DNA of 64,000 bases from Bacillota bacterium (GTDB lineage: Bacteria; Bacillota; Clostridia; Lachnospirales; Anaerotignaceae): assembly GCA_022791155.1 (NCBI GenBank), contig JAAVYN010000013.1, positions 1-64,000 of the forward strand. The letters run 5' to 3'. Numbering within the stretch: position 1 is the first letter of the stretch; every line of letters begins with the position of its first letter. Shown here piece by piece: positions 8,728-21,206 of the stretch. The notes under the pieces are model-generated. The model had not been told where the DNA came from. It did not search any database and saw only the letters and a list, made by a program, of their open reading frames with translations. The translations under genes were made by a program, and so were the position numbers.

Positions 8728-8957
8728 CAAGCAGTGCATGACCGAAAATTGCAGCGAAATGGCAACGACTTGTCATGAAGCTGAAAAGTTTTGGGTCATA
8801 TAGGGCGACAGCCCAAAGCGAGGAAATGCGGAAGCATTTTTGAGCTTGCACTGCGGGAACAGGCGAATATGTTGGCAAGCAGTGCATGGCCGAAAATTGC
8901 AGCGAAATGGCAACGACTTGTCATGAAGCTGAAAAGTTTTGGGTCATATAAGGCTGC
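8728..8957. repeat. 148-bp-period partial tandem direct repeat
   Basis: A segment of about 75 bp at 8728-8802 (starting CAAGCAGTGCATGACCGAAA) recurs at 8876-8950 with one substitution (A8741 versus G8889) and then diverges. The period is 148 bp. The 73 bp between copies (GGGCGACAGCCC...) is not repeated again in the window as far as I can see. It sits upstream of the Gly/Tyr-rich lipoprotein gene, whose ribosome binding site begins about 25 nt after the second copy. It encodes no convincing protein. It may be a dispersed intergenic element, a small RNA or a repeated regulatory segment. Confidence 0.8.
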
Positions 8958-8987
8958 GGAAACAAATTGTTATTCGGGAGGTTAATT

Positions 8988-9407
8988 ATGAAGATAAACA
9001 AGACAATTTTATTTGGTACAGCCATAATGGGCACGGCGCTTTTATCAGGTTGTGGCAACACATCTGCTAACCTTGGAAGAATAATGTATGGTGAAGATTT
9101 TGACACAAACGGATATTATCGCGACCGCAACGGCAATGTTTATGGCTATGACAATGGCTATGGCTATGACTATGACACAGGATATTCAGGCATTTGGAAC
9201 GATGGTATATACCACAAAAATGATGAATATTATGGAGAAATAGACGGCTATGGCTATGGTGTTGGCGGTTACGGCAATGGAAATGGAGTTTACAATGACG
9301 GGAACAAAAACAACACAGGCTATAACGGAGGCGTGAGCGGCACACTCTATGGCGATGACTCAGGCTTCAGCACTTACAGAACAGATTTTGCTTCTGCTGA
9401 CCTTTGA
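8988..9407 (+). CDS. Gly/Tyr/Asn/Asp-rich lipoprotein, unknown function
   Basis: A 139-residue product. Residues 1-22 are a lipoprotein signal (TALLSGC, lipidated Cys22). The mature part is low-complexity: runs of Y, G, N and D such as YGYDNGYGYDYDTGY and YGYGVGGYGNGNG. It has no further Cys and no TM helix. ATG at 8988 has TCGGGAGG 7 nt upstream; a TTG seven codons earlier lacks a site. Composition suggests a disordered, surface-exposed, possibly adhesive or polymer-binding protein. Monocistronic, between the 148-bp repeat and a terminator at 9503-9540. Confidence 0.8.
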   Translation: MKINKTILFGTAIMGTALLSGCGNTSANLGRIMYGEDFDTNGYYRDRNGNVYGYDNGYGYDYDTGYSGIWNDGIYHKNDEYYGEIDGYGYGVGGYGNGNGVYNDGNKNNTGYNGGVSGTLYGDDSGFSTYRTDFASADL

Positions 9408-9502
9408 TTTTGAAAAGAACTTTTGAAAACTTTGTTTTAATTTCATTTTAAGATGACTGAATTTCACAGAAAATTCGCAATGTCTTAATATGTTTGAAAA
9501 TT

Positions 9503-9540
9503 GCCCGGCATTTCGGTTTATAACTGATTTGCCGGGCTTT
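9503..9540 (+). terminator. Terminator after lipoprotein gene
   Basis: Perfect 8-bp stem GCCCGGCA/TGCCGGGC with a 19-nt loop and TTT. Confidence 0.75.
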
Positions 9541-9752
9541 CATGAGTTTATGAATATTAAAGAAAGTTAATGTCAAAATTATATTTGAGATGATAAGCGG
9601 TTCATGGTTTCGGCTTTTTCTGCCAACATTTTTTTAACAATTCATTATTTTTATTGCTACAAAAGGTTTTATCTGTTAAACTGTATATTGGTGTAATGAG
9701 CTTTAATGCAGAAATAAATGTTTCGGAAAAATTATTTGAGGTGAACTTTATA
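9541..9752 (+). other. secA upstream region
   Basis: AT-rich leader between the terminator and secA; with 9408-9502 the full gap to the previous gene is 345 nt. The secA frame is open back to 9654, but the family N-terminus begins at 9753. No riboswitch or clear promoter pair could be identified. Confidence 0.4.
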
Positions 9753-12320
9753 ATGGGTTTTTTGGAAAAAATATTTGGCAACTACAGCGAAAAGGAAATT
9801 AAAAAAATCAAGCCGATAGTTGCAAAAATTGAGGCGCTTGGCAGCGAGTTTGAATCTCTTGACGATGAAGCGCTTAGAGGAAAGACTGACGAATTCAAAA
9901 CAAGATATAAAAACGGTGAATCTTTGGACAGCATTATGCCTGAAGCGTTTGCAGCAGTGAGAGAAGCAGCCAAAAGAGTTGTTGGAATGCGCCATTTTGA
10001 AGTTCAGCTTATAGGCGGTATAGTGCTTCATCAGGGGCGCATTGCTGAAATGAAAACAGGCGAAGGAAAAACGCTTGTGGGAACACTTCCGGCATATTTG
10101 AACGCGATTGCGGGAGAGGGCGTTCACATTGTAACTGTGAACGATTATCTTGCAAGCCGTGACTCACAGTGGATGGGACAGATTTTTGAATTTTTGGGCC
10201 TGACTGTTGGCGTTGTTCTCAACAGCATGTCAAGCGCGGAAAGACGCCAGGCATACAACTGTGACATAACATATGCCACAAACAATGAATTGGGTTTTGA
10301 TTATCTAAGAGACAACATGGTTGTAAGAAAAGAAGACATGGTTCAAAGAGGACTCAACTATGCCATAATTGACGAGGTTGACTCTGTGCTTATTGACGAA
10401 GCAAGAACGCCGCTCATCATTTCCGGAAGCGGAAGCAAAAGCACACAGCTTTATGAAGTTGCAGATGTTTTTGCAAAGGGGCTCACAAAGGGCAGACTCG
10501 TGAACGAGGAAGAAGCGCTCAACCCACTTATGAGAGAGGAGCTTGTTGAGGAGGGCGACTTTGTTGTTGACGAAAAAGCTAAAAGTGTAACGCTCACACA
10601 GCAGGGCGTTGACAAAGCTGAAAAATTCTTTAAGATTGAAAACCTGACCGATCCTGACAACATGGAACTTCTCCACCACATAAACAATGCCCTCAAAGCC
10701 AACTACAACATGTTTAAGGATCAAAACTATGTTGTTCAAGATGACGAAGTTATGATTGTTGACGAGTTTACAGGCCGTATTATGCCTGGAAGAAGATATT
10801 CCGATGGTCTTCATCAGGCGATAGAGGCCAAAGAGCATGTCAATGTTAAAAAAGAAAGCAAAACAATGGCAACCATCACATTTCAGAATTTCTTCAACAA
10901 ATATACAAAAAAATCTGGCATGACAGGAACGGCACAGACAGAGGAAAATGAATTCAGAAATATATATAACATGGATGTTGTTGTCATTCCGACAAACCTT
11001 CCGGTTATACGTGAAGACAAGAACGACATTGTATATAGAAGCGAGGCGGCAAAGTTCCGCGCAGTTGTAAACGAGATTGAAAAGGCCCACGAAAAAGGCC
11101 AGCCTGTGCTTGTTGGAACAATCACAATTGAGAAAAGTGAAATGCTTAGCAAAATGCTGAAAAAGCGCGGTGTGCCGCATCAGGTGCTTAACGCAAAATA
11201 TCACGAGAAAGAGGCCGAAATTGTGGCGCTTGCTGGGCAGAAAGATGCTGTCACAATTGCCACAAACATGGCCGGCCGTGGAACTGACATAAAGTTGGGC
11301 GAAGGCGTGAAAGAACTGGGCGGTCTTAAAATCATAGGAACTGAGCGCCATGAATCACGCCGCATTGACAACCAGCTGCGCGGGCGTTCAGGCCGTCAAG
11401 GGGATCCAGGCGAGTCAAGATTTTTTATATCGCTTGAAGATGACCTCATGAGGCTTTTTGGCTCTGAAAAGACAATGAAAATTGTTGACGCGCTTGGCCT
11501 TGAAGAAGATGATCCAATTGAACATGGCATGTTGGGAAAAGCGATTGAGAATGCCCAGAAAAAGGTTGAGGGCAACAACTTCTCCGCGCGCAAGCATTTG
11601 CTTGACTATGACGAAGTGATGAATGAACAAAGGGAAATTATATATGGCGAGCGCCGGAGAGTTCTTTTTGGCGAAAATTTGCGTGACAGCATAATGGGCA
11701 TGATTGATGCCGTTGTGAACAAGGCCGTCAATATATGCGTGGGTGAAAATGAGGAGCCTTCAAAATGGGATATGGCCTCGTTCAATGAATATCTCAACCC
11801 AATAATACCAATGGGAAACATCACTTTGAGAAAAGACGGCGAAAGTGTGACAAAAGAAAAGTTCACTGAAGACATTCTCACAATAGCCAAAAAAATGTAT
11901 CAGGCAAAAGAAAAAGAAATCGGCAGTGAAGAGCGCATGAGAGAAATTGAAAGAGTTATAATGCTTAGGGTTATTGACTCAAAATGGATGGATCATATCG
12001 ACGACATGGATCGCATGCGTCAGGGAATTGGCCTTCAGGCGTATGGCCAAAGAGATCCGCTCATTGAATATAAATATGTGAGCTATGACATGTTTGAAGA
12101 ACTCAGCTTTAACATACAACAGGAAACAGTGCGTGGACTTTATCATGTCAGAGTTGTTTCTGAACCAAAGAGAGAAGATATAGCGCCAAAACAAATGTTT
12201 ACAAACAAGGATGACACTCTGACAAACAAGCCAAAGGTCAGAAAAGATGAAAAAGTTGGGCGCAATGATCCATGTCCATGCGGAAGCGGCAAAAAGTATA
12301 AACAGTGCTGTGGGAGATGA
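9753..12320 (+). CDS. secA: Preprotein translocase ATPase SecA
   Basis: Drives Sec-dependent protein export through SecYEG at the membrane. The 855-residue protein begins MGFLEKIFG, the usual SecA start, with GAGGTGA 8 nt upstream. Walker A is seen as MKTGEGKT, Walker B region as [21 protein letters not shown], motif VI as [11 protein letters not shown], and GTDI lies in the second nucleotide-binding fold. The C-terminus is the SEC-C zinc motif [15 protein letters not shown] preceded by a flexible linker. It is followed by prfB after 160 nt, the common bacterial order secA-prfB. Confidence 0.98.
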   Translation: MGFLEKIFGNYSEKEIKKIKPIVAKIEALGSEFESLDDEALRGKTDEFKTRYKNGESLDSIMPEAFAAVREAAKRVVGMRHFEVQLIGGIVLHQGRIAEMKTGEGKTLVGTLPAYLNAIAGEGVHIVTVNDYLASRDSQWMGQIFEFLGLTVGVVLNSMSSAERRQAYNCDITYATNNELGFDYLRDNMVVRKEDMVQRGLNYAIIDEVDSVLIDEARTPLIISGSGSKSTQLYEVADVFAKGLTKGRLVNEEEALNPLMREELVEEGDFVVDEKAKSVTLTQQGVDKAEKFFKIENLTDPDNMELLHHINNALKANYNMFKDQNYVVQDDEVMIVDEFTGRIMPGRRYSDGLHQAIEAKEHVNVKKESKTMATITFQNFFNKYTKKSGMTGTAQTEENEFRNIYNMDVVVIPTNLPVIREDKNDIVYRSEAAKFRAVVNEIEKAHEKGQPVLVGTITIEKSEMLSKMLKKRGVPHQVLNAKYHEKEAEIVALAGQKDAVTIATNMAGRGTDIKLGEGVKELGGLKIIGTERHESRRIDNQLRGRSGRQGDPGESRFFISLEDDLMRLFGSEKTMKIVDALGLEEDDPIEHGMLGKAIENAQKKVEGNNFSARKHLLDYDEVMNEQREIIYGERRRVLFGENLRDSIMGMIDAVVNKAVNICVGENEEPSKWDMASFNEYLNPIIPMGNITLRKDGESVTKEKFTEDILTIAKKMYQAKEKEIGSEERMREIERVIMLRVIDSKWMDHIDDMDRMRQGIGLQAYGQRDPLIEYKYVSYDMFEELSFNIQQETVRGLYHVRVVSEPKREDIAPKQMFTNKDDTLTNKPKVRKDEKVGRNDPCPCGSGKKYKQCCGR

Positions 12321-12480
12321 AAATGGCATTGTGATTGGGTTGAATTGAAAAGCGGCTGGAAAAACTTGGCTTATATTAAATGAGATGATTGTTGACAAGT
12401 GTCATCAAAATTTCATCATTTTAGCTGCATGCCGCTTTTAATAATTTATAAAAAATAAAATAAAAAAGGATGTGTTAAAA

Positions 12481-13585
12481 ATGTTTGAACTGGAACAAAT
12501 CGGCGTTGAACTTTCGCCATACAACGAAAAATTAGAGGAAATGGGGGCTTCACTTTGACGTCGCTAATTCCCGGGAAAAAATAAACGAACTGGAAAGCAT
12601 AGCAGGCGATCCAGATTTTTGGAACGACATGGAAAAAGCGAAAAAAATACTTCAGCAAACAGCAGCGCTTAAAGGCAAAGTCAATGGCTATGATTCCCTT
12701 GTGAGCAAATATGAAGACATATACACTTTAATTGAAATGGGCAAGGAGGAGGAAGACCCCGAACTTTTGGAAGAAGCAAAAATGCTTAGAACCGAGTTTG
12801 AAAAGGACTTTGACTCTCTTAAAATATCCACGCTTCTTGACGGTGAATATGACAAGGAAAATGCCATTATAACACTTCATGCGGGAGCAGGAGGAACAGA
12901 AGCCTGTGACTGGGTGAGCATGCTTATGCGAATGTACATGAGATGGGCTGAAAAACGCGGTTTTGAAGTTGAAACTTTGGACTATCTTGCTGGAGATGAG
13001 GCAGGAGTCAAAAGCGTGACAATACAGATAAACGGCGAAAATGCATATGGATATATGAAAAGTGAAAAAGGAGTTCACAGGCTTGTGAGAGTTTCGCCGT
13101 TCGACTCGTCAGGAAGACGCCATACATCTTTTGCAAGCTGTGATGTCATGCCTGAGATAAATGACGACATTGACATTGTTGTTGACCCTGATGACATAAG
13201 AGTTGACACATACCGCGCCAGTGGCGCCGGCGGACAGCACGTGAACAAGACGTCATCCGCAATCCGCATAACTCACATGCCAACAGGAATTGTGGTTCAG
13301 TGCCAAAATGAGCGCAGCCAGCACAGCAACAAGGACAGAGCCATGAAAATGCTTAAAAGCAAGCTCCTTGAACTGAAAATTGAGGAACAAATGCAGAAGT
13401 TGGCCGAGATACGTGGCGACATAAAAGAAATTGGCTGGGGCAGCCAGATTAGAAGCTATGTGTTCATGCCATACACAATGGTTAAGGATCACCGCACAAG
13501 TGAGGAAACCGGGAACATAAACGCCGTTATGGATGGCAGCATTGACAGTTTTATAAATGCCTATTTAGGTTGGATACACAGCTGA
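12481..13585 (+). CDS. prfB: Peptide chain release factor 2 (programmed +1 frameshift)
   Basis: RF2 reads UGA and UAA stop codons. The first frame runs from ATG 12481 for 25 codons to CTT-TGA (12553-12558). Shifting +1 at CTT and reading GAC from 12557 gives [13 protein letters not shown] and continues to 13585, 367 residues in all. A GGGGG Shine-Dalgarno-like run sits at 12543-12547. The product has SPF (residues of [12 protein letters not shown], the UGA-recognition tripeptide) and GGQ in [15 protein letters not shown]. This is the known autoregulatory frameshift, not a pseudogene: low RF2 makes the ribosome pause at UGA and shift. Confidence 0.96.
12541..12560 (+). promoter_or_regulatory. 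prfB programmed frameshift site
   Basis: The site reads ATGGGGGCTTCACTTTGACG: GGGGG, then CTTCA, then the slippery CTT followed by in-frame TGA-C. The E. coli site has 3 nt between the Shine-Dalgarno-like run and CTT; here the last G lies 5 nt from CTT. Confidence 0.9.
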
Positions 13586-13597
13586 CGAGGTAGCTTG

Positions 13598-14599
13598 ATG
13601 AAAGAAATTAAAATTTTGAGCGGTGATGCCAATCAGCGCATTGACAAGTTTTTGTTTAAGTATTTTAATGCAGCGCCAAAATCGTTTGTATATAAAATGC
13701 TCAGAAAAAAGCGCATTAAGCGCAACGGCAAAAAAGCTGACGGAAATGAAATGCTTGCATGTGGTGACACATTGCAGATGTATCTTTCGGAGGACACAAT
13801 TGATTCTTTTATAGAAGAAAAAACTGTGAACAAGGCTGAAAGACATTTTGGAATTATATATGAAGACGAAAACATCATTGTTGTTTTGAAACCGGCAGGG
13901 CTTCTTGTTCATCCTGACAGGGCCGGGGACAGAAATTCACTCACGGATCAGATTCTTTATTATTTGAACCAAAAGGGACAATATGATCCATCAAAAAGCA
14001 ATGGCTTCACTCCTGCCGTTTGCAACCGCCTCGACAGAAACACAGGCGGCATTGTGATTGCGGGAAAAACCCTTGCCGCTGTTGCTGAAGTGAACAGAAT
14101 GATTGCCAGAAGGGAAATTAAAAAACTGTATTTGACAATGGTTAAGGGCGAATTTGCCGAGGAACGTGAACTTTTCGGCTATCACATCAAAGATGAACTC
14201 TCAAACAAAGTTAAAATATTAAAAAAAGAAATGCCAGGAGCAAAAAAGGTATATACAAAGGTCAGGCCGCTGTGCATCAAAAATAATTTTTCACTGCTTG
14301 AGATAGACTTGATCACGGGCAAAAGCCATCAGATACGTGCACACTTAAAGTCTATGGGACACTGTGTTGTTGGCGACAGAAAGTATGGCGATGAAAGAGT
14401 GAACAGAATCTTCAAAGAAAAATATGGTCTTGACAGCCAGTTCCTTTTTGCGCATACAATTGTTTTTGGCAAAAACAACGGTATACTTGAATATTTATCC
14501 GACAAGAAATTTACGGCATCATTGCCCGCGGTTTTTGAAGCCATAAAAAAAGACTGTTTTGGCAACTGTGCTGAAAATTATGACAAGGAGGAGATTTGA
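13598..14599 (+). CDS. RluA-family pseudouridine synthase (RluC/RluD-like)
   Basis: Isomerises uridines, probably in 23S rRNA. The 333-residue product has an S4 RNA-binding domain at residues 10-60 (RIDKFLFKYF...KRIKRNGKK) and a catalytic domain with NRLDRNTGGIVIAGK, where D146 is the catalytic Asp; HQIRAHLKSMGH and VGDRKYG follow. ATG at 13598 has GAGG 7 nt upstream and lies 12 nt after the prfB stop. The stop overlaps the next start (ATGA). The exact uridine target cannot be read from the sequence. Confidence 0.92.
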   Translation: MKEIKILSGDANQRIDKFLFKYFNAAPKSFVYKMLRKKRIKRNGKKADGNEMLACGDTLQMYLSEDTIDSFIEEKTVNKAERHFGIIYEDENIIVVLKPAGLLVHPDRAGDRNSLTDQILYYLNQKGQYDPSKSNGFTPAVCNRLDRNTGGIVIAGKTLAAVAEVNRMIARREIKKLYLTMVKGEFAEERELFGYHIKDELSNKVKILKKEMPGAKKVYTKVRPLCIKNNFSLLEIDLITGKSHQIRAHLKSMGHCVVGDRKYGDERVNRIFKEKYGLDSQFLFAHTIVFGKNNGILEYLSDKKFTASLPAVFEAIKKDCFGNCAENYDKEEI

Positions 14600-15342
14600 T
14601 GAAAGCTATCATATTGGCGGCAGGATATGCAACAAGGCTTTATCCGCTGACCATAAACACACCAAAAGCGTTGTTGCCAATAAACGGAAAACCGATAATC
14701 AACTATATAATCGAACAGATTGAAACATTGGATGACATTGATGAAATTGTTGTTGTCAGCAACCACAAATTTGCTCCAAATGTTGAAAAATGGGCGCTTG
14801 AGTCAAATTTTTCAAAGCCCGTTTGTGTTCTTGACGACAACACTGTCAGTGAAGAAACAAGGCTTGGCGCCATAGGCGACATACGTTTTGCCATCAACAA
14901 AAAAAACATCAACAGTGACATTGTCATCATTGCTGGAGACAATCTTTTCACATTCAGCCTCAAAAAATATTATGAATTTTTTGTGGAAAAGCAGACAGAC
15001 TGTGTTTGCGTGAAACCTTTTGACGATGTTGAGCTTTTGAAGCAATATGGAGTTGCGGAGGTTGACAAAAACGGCCGGTTGATTGATGTTGAGGAAAAAC
15101 CAGAAAATCCCAAAAGCAATTTTGCCGTGTTTGCAACATATATGTATAAAAAAGACACTATACCGCTTTTTGATGAATATATCAACAGCGGCGGCAACCC
15201 TGATGCTCCTGGATATTTTGTTGAATGGCTTTGCAAAAGGAAAGAAATTCATGCGTTTATGTTTGAGGAAGAATGCTATGATATAGGAACGCCAAAGAGT
15301 CTTCAAATGGTTTCTGAAATATTTGCGGACAAGCAAATTTGA
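14599..15342 (+). CDS. Sugar-phosphate nucleotidyltransferase
   Basis: A 247-residue member of the NTP_transferase family. The N-terminus MKAIILAAGYATRLYPLT is the nucleotide-binding signature GxGxRLxPLT in altered form, with TPKALLPINGKPIINYII next and the metal-binding GDN in IIAGDNLFTF. ECYDIGTP near the end is typical of UTP/dTTP-glucose-1-phosphate-type enzymes. The sugar is unknown. ATG overlaps the stop of the pseudouridine synthase gene and has AAGGAGGAG 6 nt upstream. It lacks the hexapeptide-repeat domain of GlmU. Confidence 0.85.
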   Translation: MKAIILAAGYATRLYPLTINTPKALLPINGKPIINYIIEQIETLDDIDEIVVVSNHKFAPNVEKWALESNFSKPVCVLDDNTVSEETRLGAIGDIRFAINKKNINSDIVIIAGDNLFTFSLKKYYEFFVEKQTDCVCVKPFDDVELLKQYGVAEVDKNGRLIDVEEKPENPKSNFAVFATYMYKKDTIPLFDEYINSGGNPDAPGYFVEWLCKRKEIHAFMFEEECYDIGTPKSLQMVSEIFADKQI

Positions 15343-15377
15343 AACACTATTTGATGTGCGACAAAGGAGGACATGCA

Positions 15378-16241
15378 GTGAGAAAAATTGGTTTTATAGG
15401 CATTGGGGTTATGGGTGAATCAATGGCACGGAACATCATGAAAAAGGGTTTTGATGTGTCTGTTTACACAAGAACAAAATCAAAGGCCGACAAAATTGTT
15501 TCGGAGGGCGCGAAATGGTGCGACTCTGTCAAAGAATGTTCTGCTGACGCCGATGCGATTATCACAATTGTGGGCTATCCAAAAGACGTTGAAGAAGTGT
15601 ATTTGGGCGAAAATGGAATAATAAGCAGTGCCAAAAAAGGCGCTTATGTGATTGATATGACAACAACAAGCCCCAGACTTTCGGAAAAAATATTCAAAGT
15701 GGCGGCAGAAAATGGAATAAAGGCGCTTGACGCGCCTGTGAGCGGCGGCGATGTTGGCGCCAAGAATGGAACCCTGGCAATCATGGTTGGAGGGCTCAAA
15801 GAAGATTTTGATGCATGTCTTCCCCTTTTTGAGGCAATGGGAACAAACATAAAATATGAAGGCCCGGCCGGAAGCGGACAGCATGTGAAAATGGCAAACC
15901 AGATTGCCATAGCAGGGGCAGTTTGCGGCGTTGCAGAAGCAATTGGTTATGCATCGGCCATGGGTGTTGACATAGACACAATGCTGAACACAATTTCAAG
16001 CGGTGCGGCCGGAAGCTGGCAGCTTTCAAACAACGGCCCCAAAATGTCCAGTGGCGATTATGCGCCGGGATTTTTTATAAAACATTTTATAAAAGATATG
16101 AAAATTGCATGTGATGAAGCTGAAGACAAAGGCATTGAACTTAGTGTTCTTAAAGATGTGTGCTCGAAATATATTTCTTTAGAAGAAAAAGGAATGGGCA
16201 ATCTTGGAACTCAGGCAATAATTGAATATTACAAAAAATAA
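15378..16241 (+). CDS. NAD(P)-dependent beta-hydroxyacid dehydrogenase (3-hydroxyisobutyrate dehydrogenase family)
   Basis: A 287-residue oxidoreductase. GFIGIGVMGESMA is the Rossmann dinucleotide motif; DAPVSGGDVGAKNGTLAIMVGG is the substrate-binding segment; GSGQHVKMANQ carries the catalytic Lys. Family members include tartronate semialdehyde reductase (GarR/GlxR), 3-hydroxyisobutyrate and succinic-semialdehyde reductases. GTG at 15378 is chosen because AAAGGAGG lies 7 nt upstream; the frame opens at 15339 without a site. It is 35 nt after the nucleotidyltransferase gene. The exact substrate cannot be told. Confidence 0.88.
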   Translation: MRKIGFIGIGVMGESMARNIMKKGFDVSVYTRTKSKADKIVSEGAKWCDSVKECSADADAIITIVGYPKDVEEVYLGENGIISSAKKGAYVIDMTTTSPRLSEKIFKVAAENGIKALDAPVSGGDVGAKNGTLAIMVGGLKEDFDACLPLFEAMGTNIKYEGPAGSGQHVKMANQIAIAGAVCGVAEAIGYASAMGVDIDTMLNTISSGAAGSWQLSNNGPKMSSGDYAPGFFIKHFIKDMKIACDEAEDKGIELSVLKDVCSKYISLEEKGMGNLGTQAIIEYYKK

Positions 16242-16661
16242 AATTCAACATATTGTGTGAAAATTTGTTTTTTGAATTTTCAAATCACAGAGAATGGCGG
16301 CATAAACTGCAACAGCGTGATACATTGCTGATATGTGACATATATAATTACTGCATATTTCACAACGGCAATTGAATGCAGAGTTTGTGAAATTTGTCTG
16401 ACAAAGTGTCAGGCATGCTGAAAAAATCTGTTGTTCAATCGGGAAGCTGACTGTGCAGTTTTTGTTGCGAATTAAAAAATATTTTTGACTTATAGATAAT
16501 GATGTGGCTGTTAATGTGTGAAAACAGCCGCATCATTATTATTTTTTGCATAAATTTGAAAAACGAGGTGCGAATATCCGCATGCTGTTTCCAGAATTTT
16601 TGCAAATCAATTTGTTTAACAGCACATTCATATTTGTTTTTTGATTAACTTTTTCCAAAAA
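16242..16661. other. Intergenic between convergent genes
   Basis: The dehydrogenase (plus) and ROK gene (minus) converge here. Only the terminator at 16498-16546 is recognisable; the rest is AT-rich with no open frame of interest. Confidence 0.5.
16498..16546 (+). terminator. Strong terminator after dehydrogenase gene
   Basis: A 15-bp stem AATGATGTGGCTGTT/AACAGCCGCATCATT (one G-U) with a 10-nt loop, followed by ATTATTTTTT. It closes the prfB-to-dehydrogenase run. Confidence 0.9.
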
Positions 16662-17822
16662 TCAAAGTATTTTGAAATTTGAGAAATAACACATTGAAGG
16701 AGCAAAATTTTCTATTTTAAGAAATTTTTTGATGCCTATAACAGCGCCGCCATACATTGAAGCGTTGGACTTAAGCATGGAACGGTATAATATGCCCTTG
16801 TTTTCGCCAAGGCTGTTTTTTAACCGGAGAAAAATTTCGTCAAAATATATTGTGAATGGACTGTTTATCACTATTATTTCTGGATTATAAAGACGAATTA
16901 TATTTTTCAATGCTATTGACATATACTTTATAAAATGGCTGGCGGCATTTTGGGCTGAAACGTCGTTTGAATTGAACAGCCGGCGAAATTCATCAAATGA
17001 CACGGAGTGTTGCTTTTGTTCCGACACTATTTTCAAAATTGACGGAACAGAGGCATATAGATCAAGACAGCCGCGGTTTCCACATGGACATTCAACGCCG
17101 CTGGCTTCGATTGTCATGTGGCTTATGTCGCACGCTTGTCCGGCGCTTCCCAAAAACAGGTGACCGTCAGATATAAGGCCCATGTTTACAGAATTGCATA
17201 TGTTGACAAGGGCTATGTTTTTGACATGTGCAGAATAAAGATTTTCTCCCAAAACTCCAAGACATGCTGTGTTGTAAACAAAAACAGGAACTCCAAATTC
17301 ATCAAAAAGTTCCAATTCAAAATCAATTTCAGACAAACCCTCAATGACGGAATATATTATATGATTGTTTTTTACAAGGCACTCGCATGAAAGCACAATG
17401 TTCACAACACCATAGTCGCTGTTTGGAAGCTCGATTATACATTTATCAACAGCTTCTTTTATCACAGAAATGATTTCTTCGTGCTCAAGGAACAAAAAAC
17501 TTGAGGAAAGAACTCTTTGGCCGCCCATATCAAATGCCATGAGACGGATTGCTCCTTTTTCAATTTCAATTGATATTATAAACCCGCAGTTGCTTTTGAG
17601 TTTCAGCATTGTGCTTTTGCGCCCAACGCCGTTTCCAAATGTCCCGGTTTCCTCAACAAGGCCGCTGTCGATGAGTTCTTGTGTTATGGAAGAAATTGTG
17701 CCTTTTGTGAGGCCGGTTATTTTTGAAATGTCAATTCTTGACAAAGGAGCATGTTTTATTATGGTTTCAATCACAGAGGAAGTGTTCATATCGCGTATAA
17801 GTTCTTTGGTGCCTTTCACCAT
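16662..17822 (-). CDS. ROK-family transcriptional regulator (NagC/XylR type)
   Basis: A 386-residue protein. Residues 1-60 are a winged helix-turn-helix (LSRIDISKITGLTKGTISSI). Residues 80-370 form the ROK sugar-kinase-like domain, including the zinc motif CPCGNRGCLDLYAS. ATG at 17822 has TTAAGGGGGC upstream. In characterised members a sugar or sugar phosphate releases the repressor from DNA. No sugar genes are adjacent, so the ligand is unknown. The divergent neighbour is the V-ATPase operon, but its promoter is over 300 nt away. Confidence 0.9.
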   Translation of the reverse strand: MVKGTKELIRDMNTSSVIETIIKHAPLSRIDISKITGLTKGTISSITQELIDSGLVEETGTFGNGVGRKSTMLKLKSNCGFIISIEIEKGAIRLMAFDMGGQRVLSSSFLFLEHEEIISVIKEAVDKCIIELPNSDYGVVNIVLSCECLVKNNHIIYSVIEGLSEIDFELELFDEFGVPVFVYNTACLGVLGENLYSAHVKNIALVNICNSVNMGLISDGHLFLGSAGQACDISHMTIEASGVECPCGNRGCLDLYASVPSILKIVSEQKQHSVSFDEFRRLFNSNDVSAQNAASHFIKYMSIALKNIIRLYNPEIIVINSPFTIYFDEIFLRLKNSLGENKGILYRSMLKSNASMYGGAVIGIKKFLKIENFAPSMCYFSNFKIL

Positions 17823-18387
17823 TTTGTTTGCCCCCTTAATATTTTGAAGGTATGTAATAAGTATATATCTGAATGTATATTTTTACAATAAGCGGTATTG
17901 ACTATATATGTTTGAGACTGAAAAAATAGGCAAAAGCAGACCGGAAGTTTTATGGCTGTATATGTGTGGCATGTGATGTTTTTTGTTTCATGAACATTGA
18001 CAAAATAATGTCGCTGTTTTGGTAAAATTTTACAAAAAAATTTCGGTTTTATGACGTAAGCATGGCACAAAATTGTATAAAATTTATATGGAAAAACGAT
18101 GAAATCAAATGTCAAAAAGACTTCATTAAGCTGTCATGCGGAATGAATGGGTTATAGATAATCTTGACAAAAACAATTATTTGCTTTAATATGGTAATTG
18201 TATATTTAGGATAGAAAAATTTTAATTAGTTTGATATTATTATGTCTTTTTTTGCAGTATTGAACGTATTTTGAGGTTGGTTATTATAATTATTTGCCTT
18301 ATTTTGAAAAATATTTGGCAGATTAATTTTTTAACGATTTAGGAGCGGTCTTTTAAGCCGCACCAAAGTGCAAAAGGGGTGATATAG
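17823..18387. other. Divergent region between ROK gene and V-ATPase operon, with long leader
   Basis: AT-rich 565 bp. It holds the V-ATPase promoter at 18164-18192 and a leader of about 190 nt before the first gene. The leader contains a small hairpin GCGGT/GCCGC (about 18344-18360) near the ribosome binding site, with no match to a riboswitch I know. Confidence 0.45.
18164..18192 (+). promoter_or_regulatory. Sigma-A promoter of the V-ATPase operon
   Basis: TTGACA at 18164-18169, 17-nt spacer, TAATAT at 18187-18192. Near-consensus and on the right strand. Confidence 0.75.
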
Positions 18388-18700
18388 ATGGCTTTTGAAA
18401 TTATCAAGAATATTGTTGAGGCGGAAAAGGAGGCGGATTCGATAAAGCTAAAAGCCGTGGGCGACTCAGACGAAATTAGAAAAAACGCAGCGGCAAAAGC
18501 TGAAAAACTGCTGAAAGACGCCAAAGACGAAGCCGGAGCAGTTGAAAAAATGCTTGTGGAAGAAGCTGTGGCTCAGGGGAAAAAGGAAGCAGAAAAAATA
18601 ATTGCCGCAGCCGGCGAGGAATGCTCCAAAGTTTTGGAAGCAGCACAGGCTAAAAAAGCAGATGCTGTTAAAGCGGTCATAGGAAAGGTCGTGGGCATTG

Positions 18701-18714
<14 letters not shown>
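18388..18714 (+). CDS. V-type ATPase subunit H/G (peripheral stalk)
   Basis: A 108-residue, highly charged Ala/Glu/Lys coiled coil across nearly its full length (EAEKEADSIKLKAVGDSDEI...). This is the small subunit (NtpF in E. hirae nomenclature, GvpH/AhaH elsewhere) that pairs with subunit E to form the stator stalk. ATG at 18388 has AAAGGGGTGAT upstream. It is first in the operon and its end overlaps the start of subunit I by 14 nt, supporting translational coupling. Assignment rests on composition and operon position. Confidence 0.85.
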
Positions 18715-21171
<2,457 letters not shown>

Positions 21172-21206
21172 TAAATAAAAATCCAAGAAAAGGAGGACAG
21201 GCTCCT

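Noticed and set aside
8791..8985. 64-codon open frame inside the 148-bp repeat
   Set aside because: It exists only because of the repeat, has no ribosome binding site and overlaps the lipoprotein start region.
10305..11351. 348-codon open frame on the minus strand inside secA
   Set aside because: Antisense to a certain gene; His/Phe/Cys-rich composition and no ribosome binding site mark it as a codon-bias shadow.
12556..12558. In-frame TGA in prfB, as if a pseudogene
   Set aside because: The CTT-TGA-C context with an upstream GGGGG run is the programmed RF2 frameshift; the second frame is intact to the normal end.
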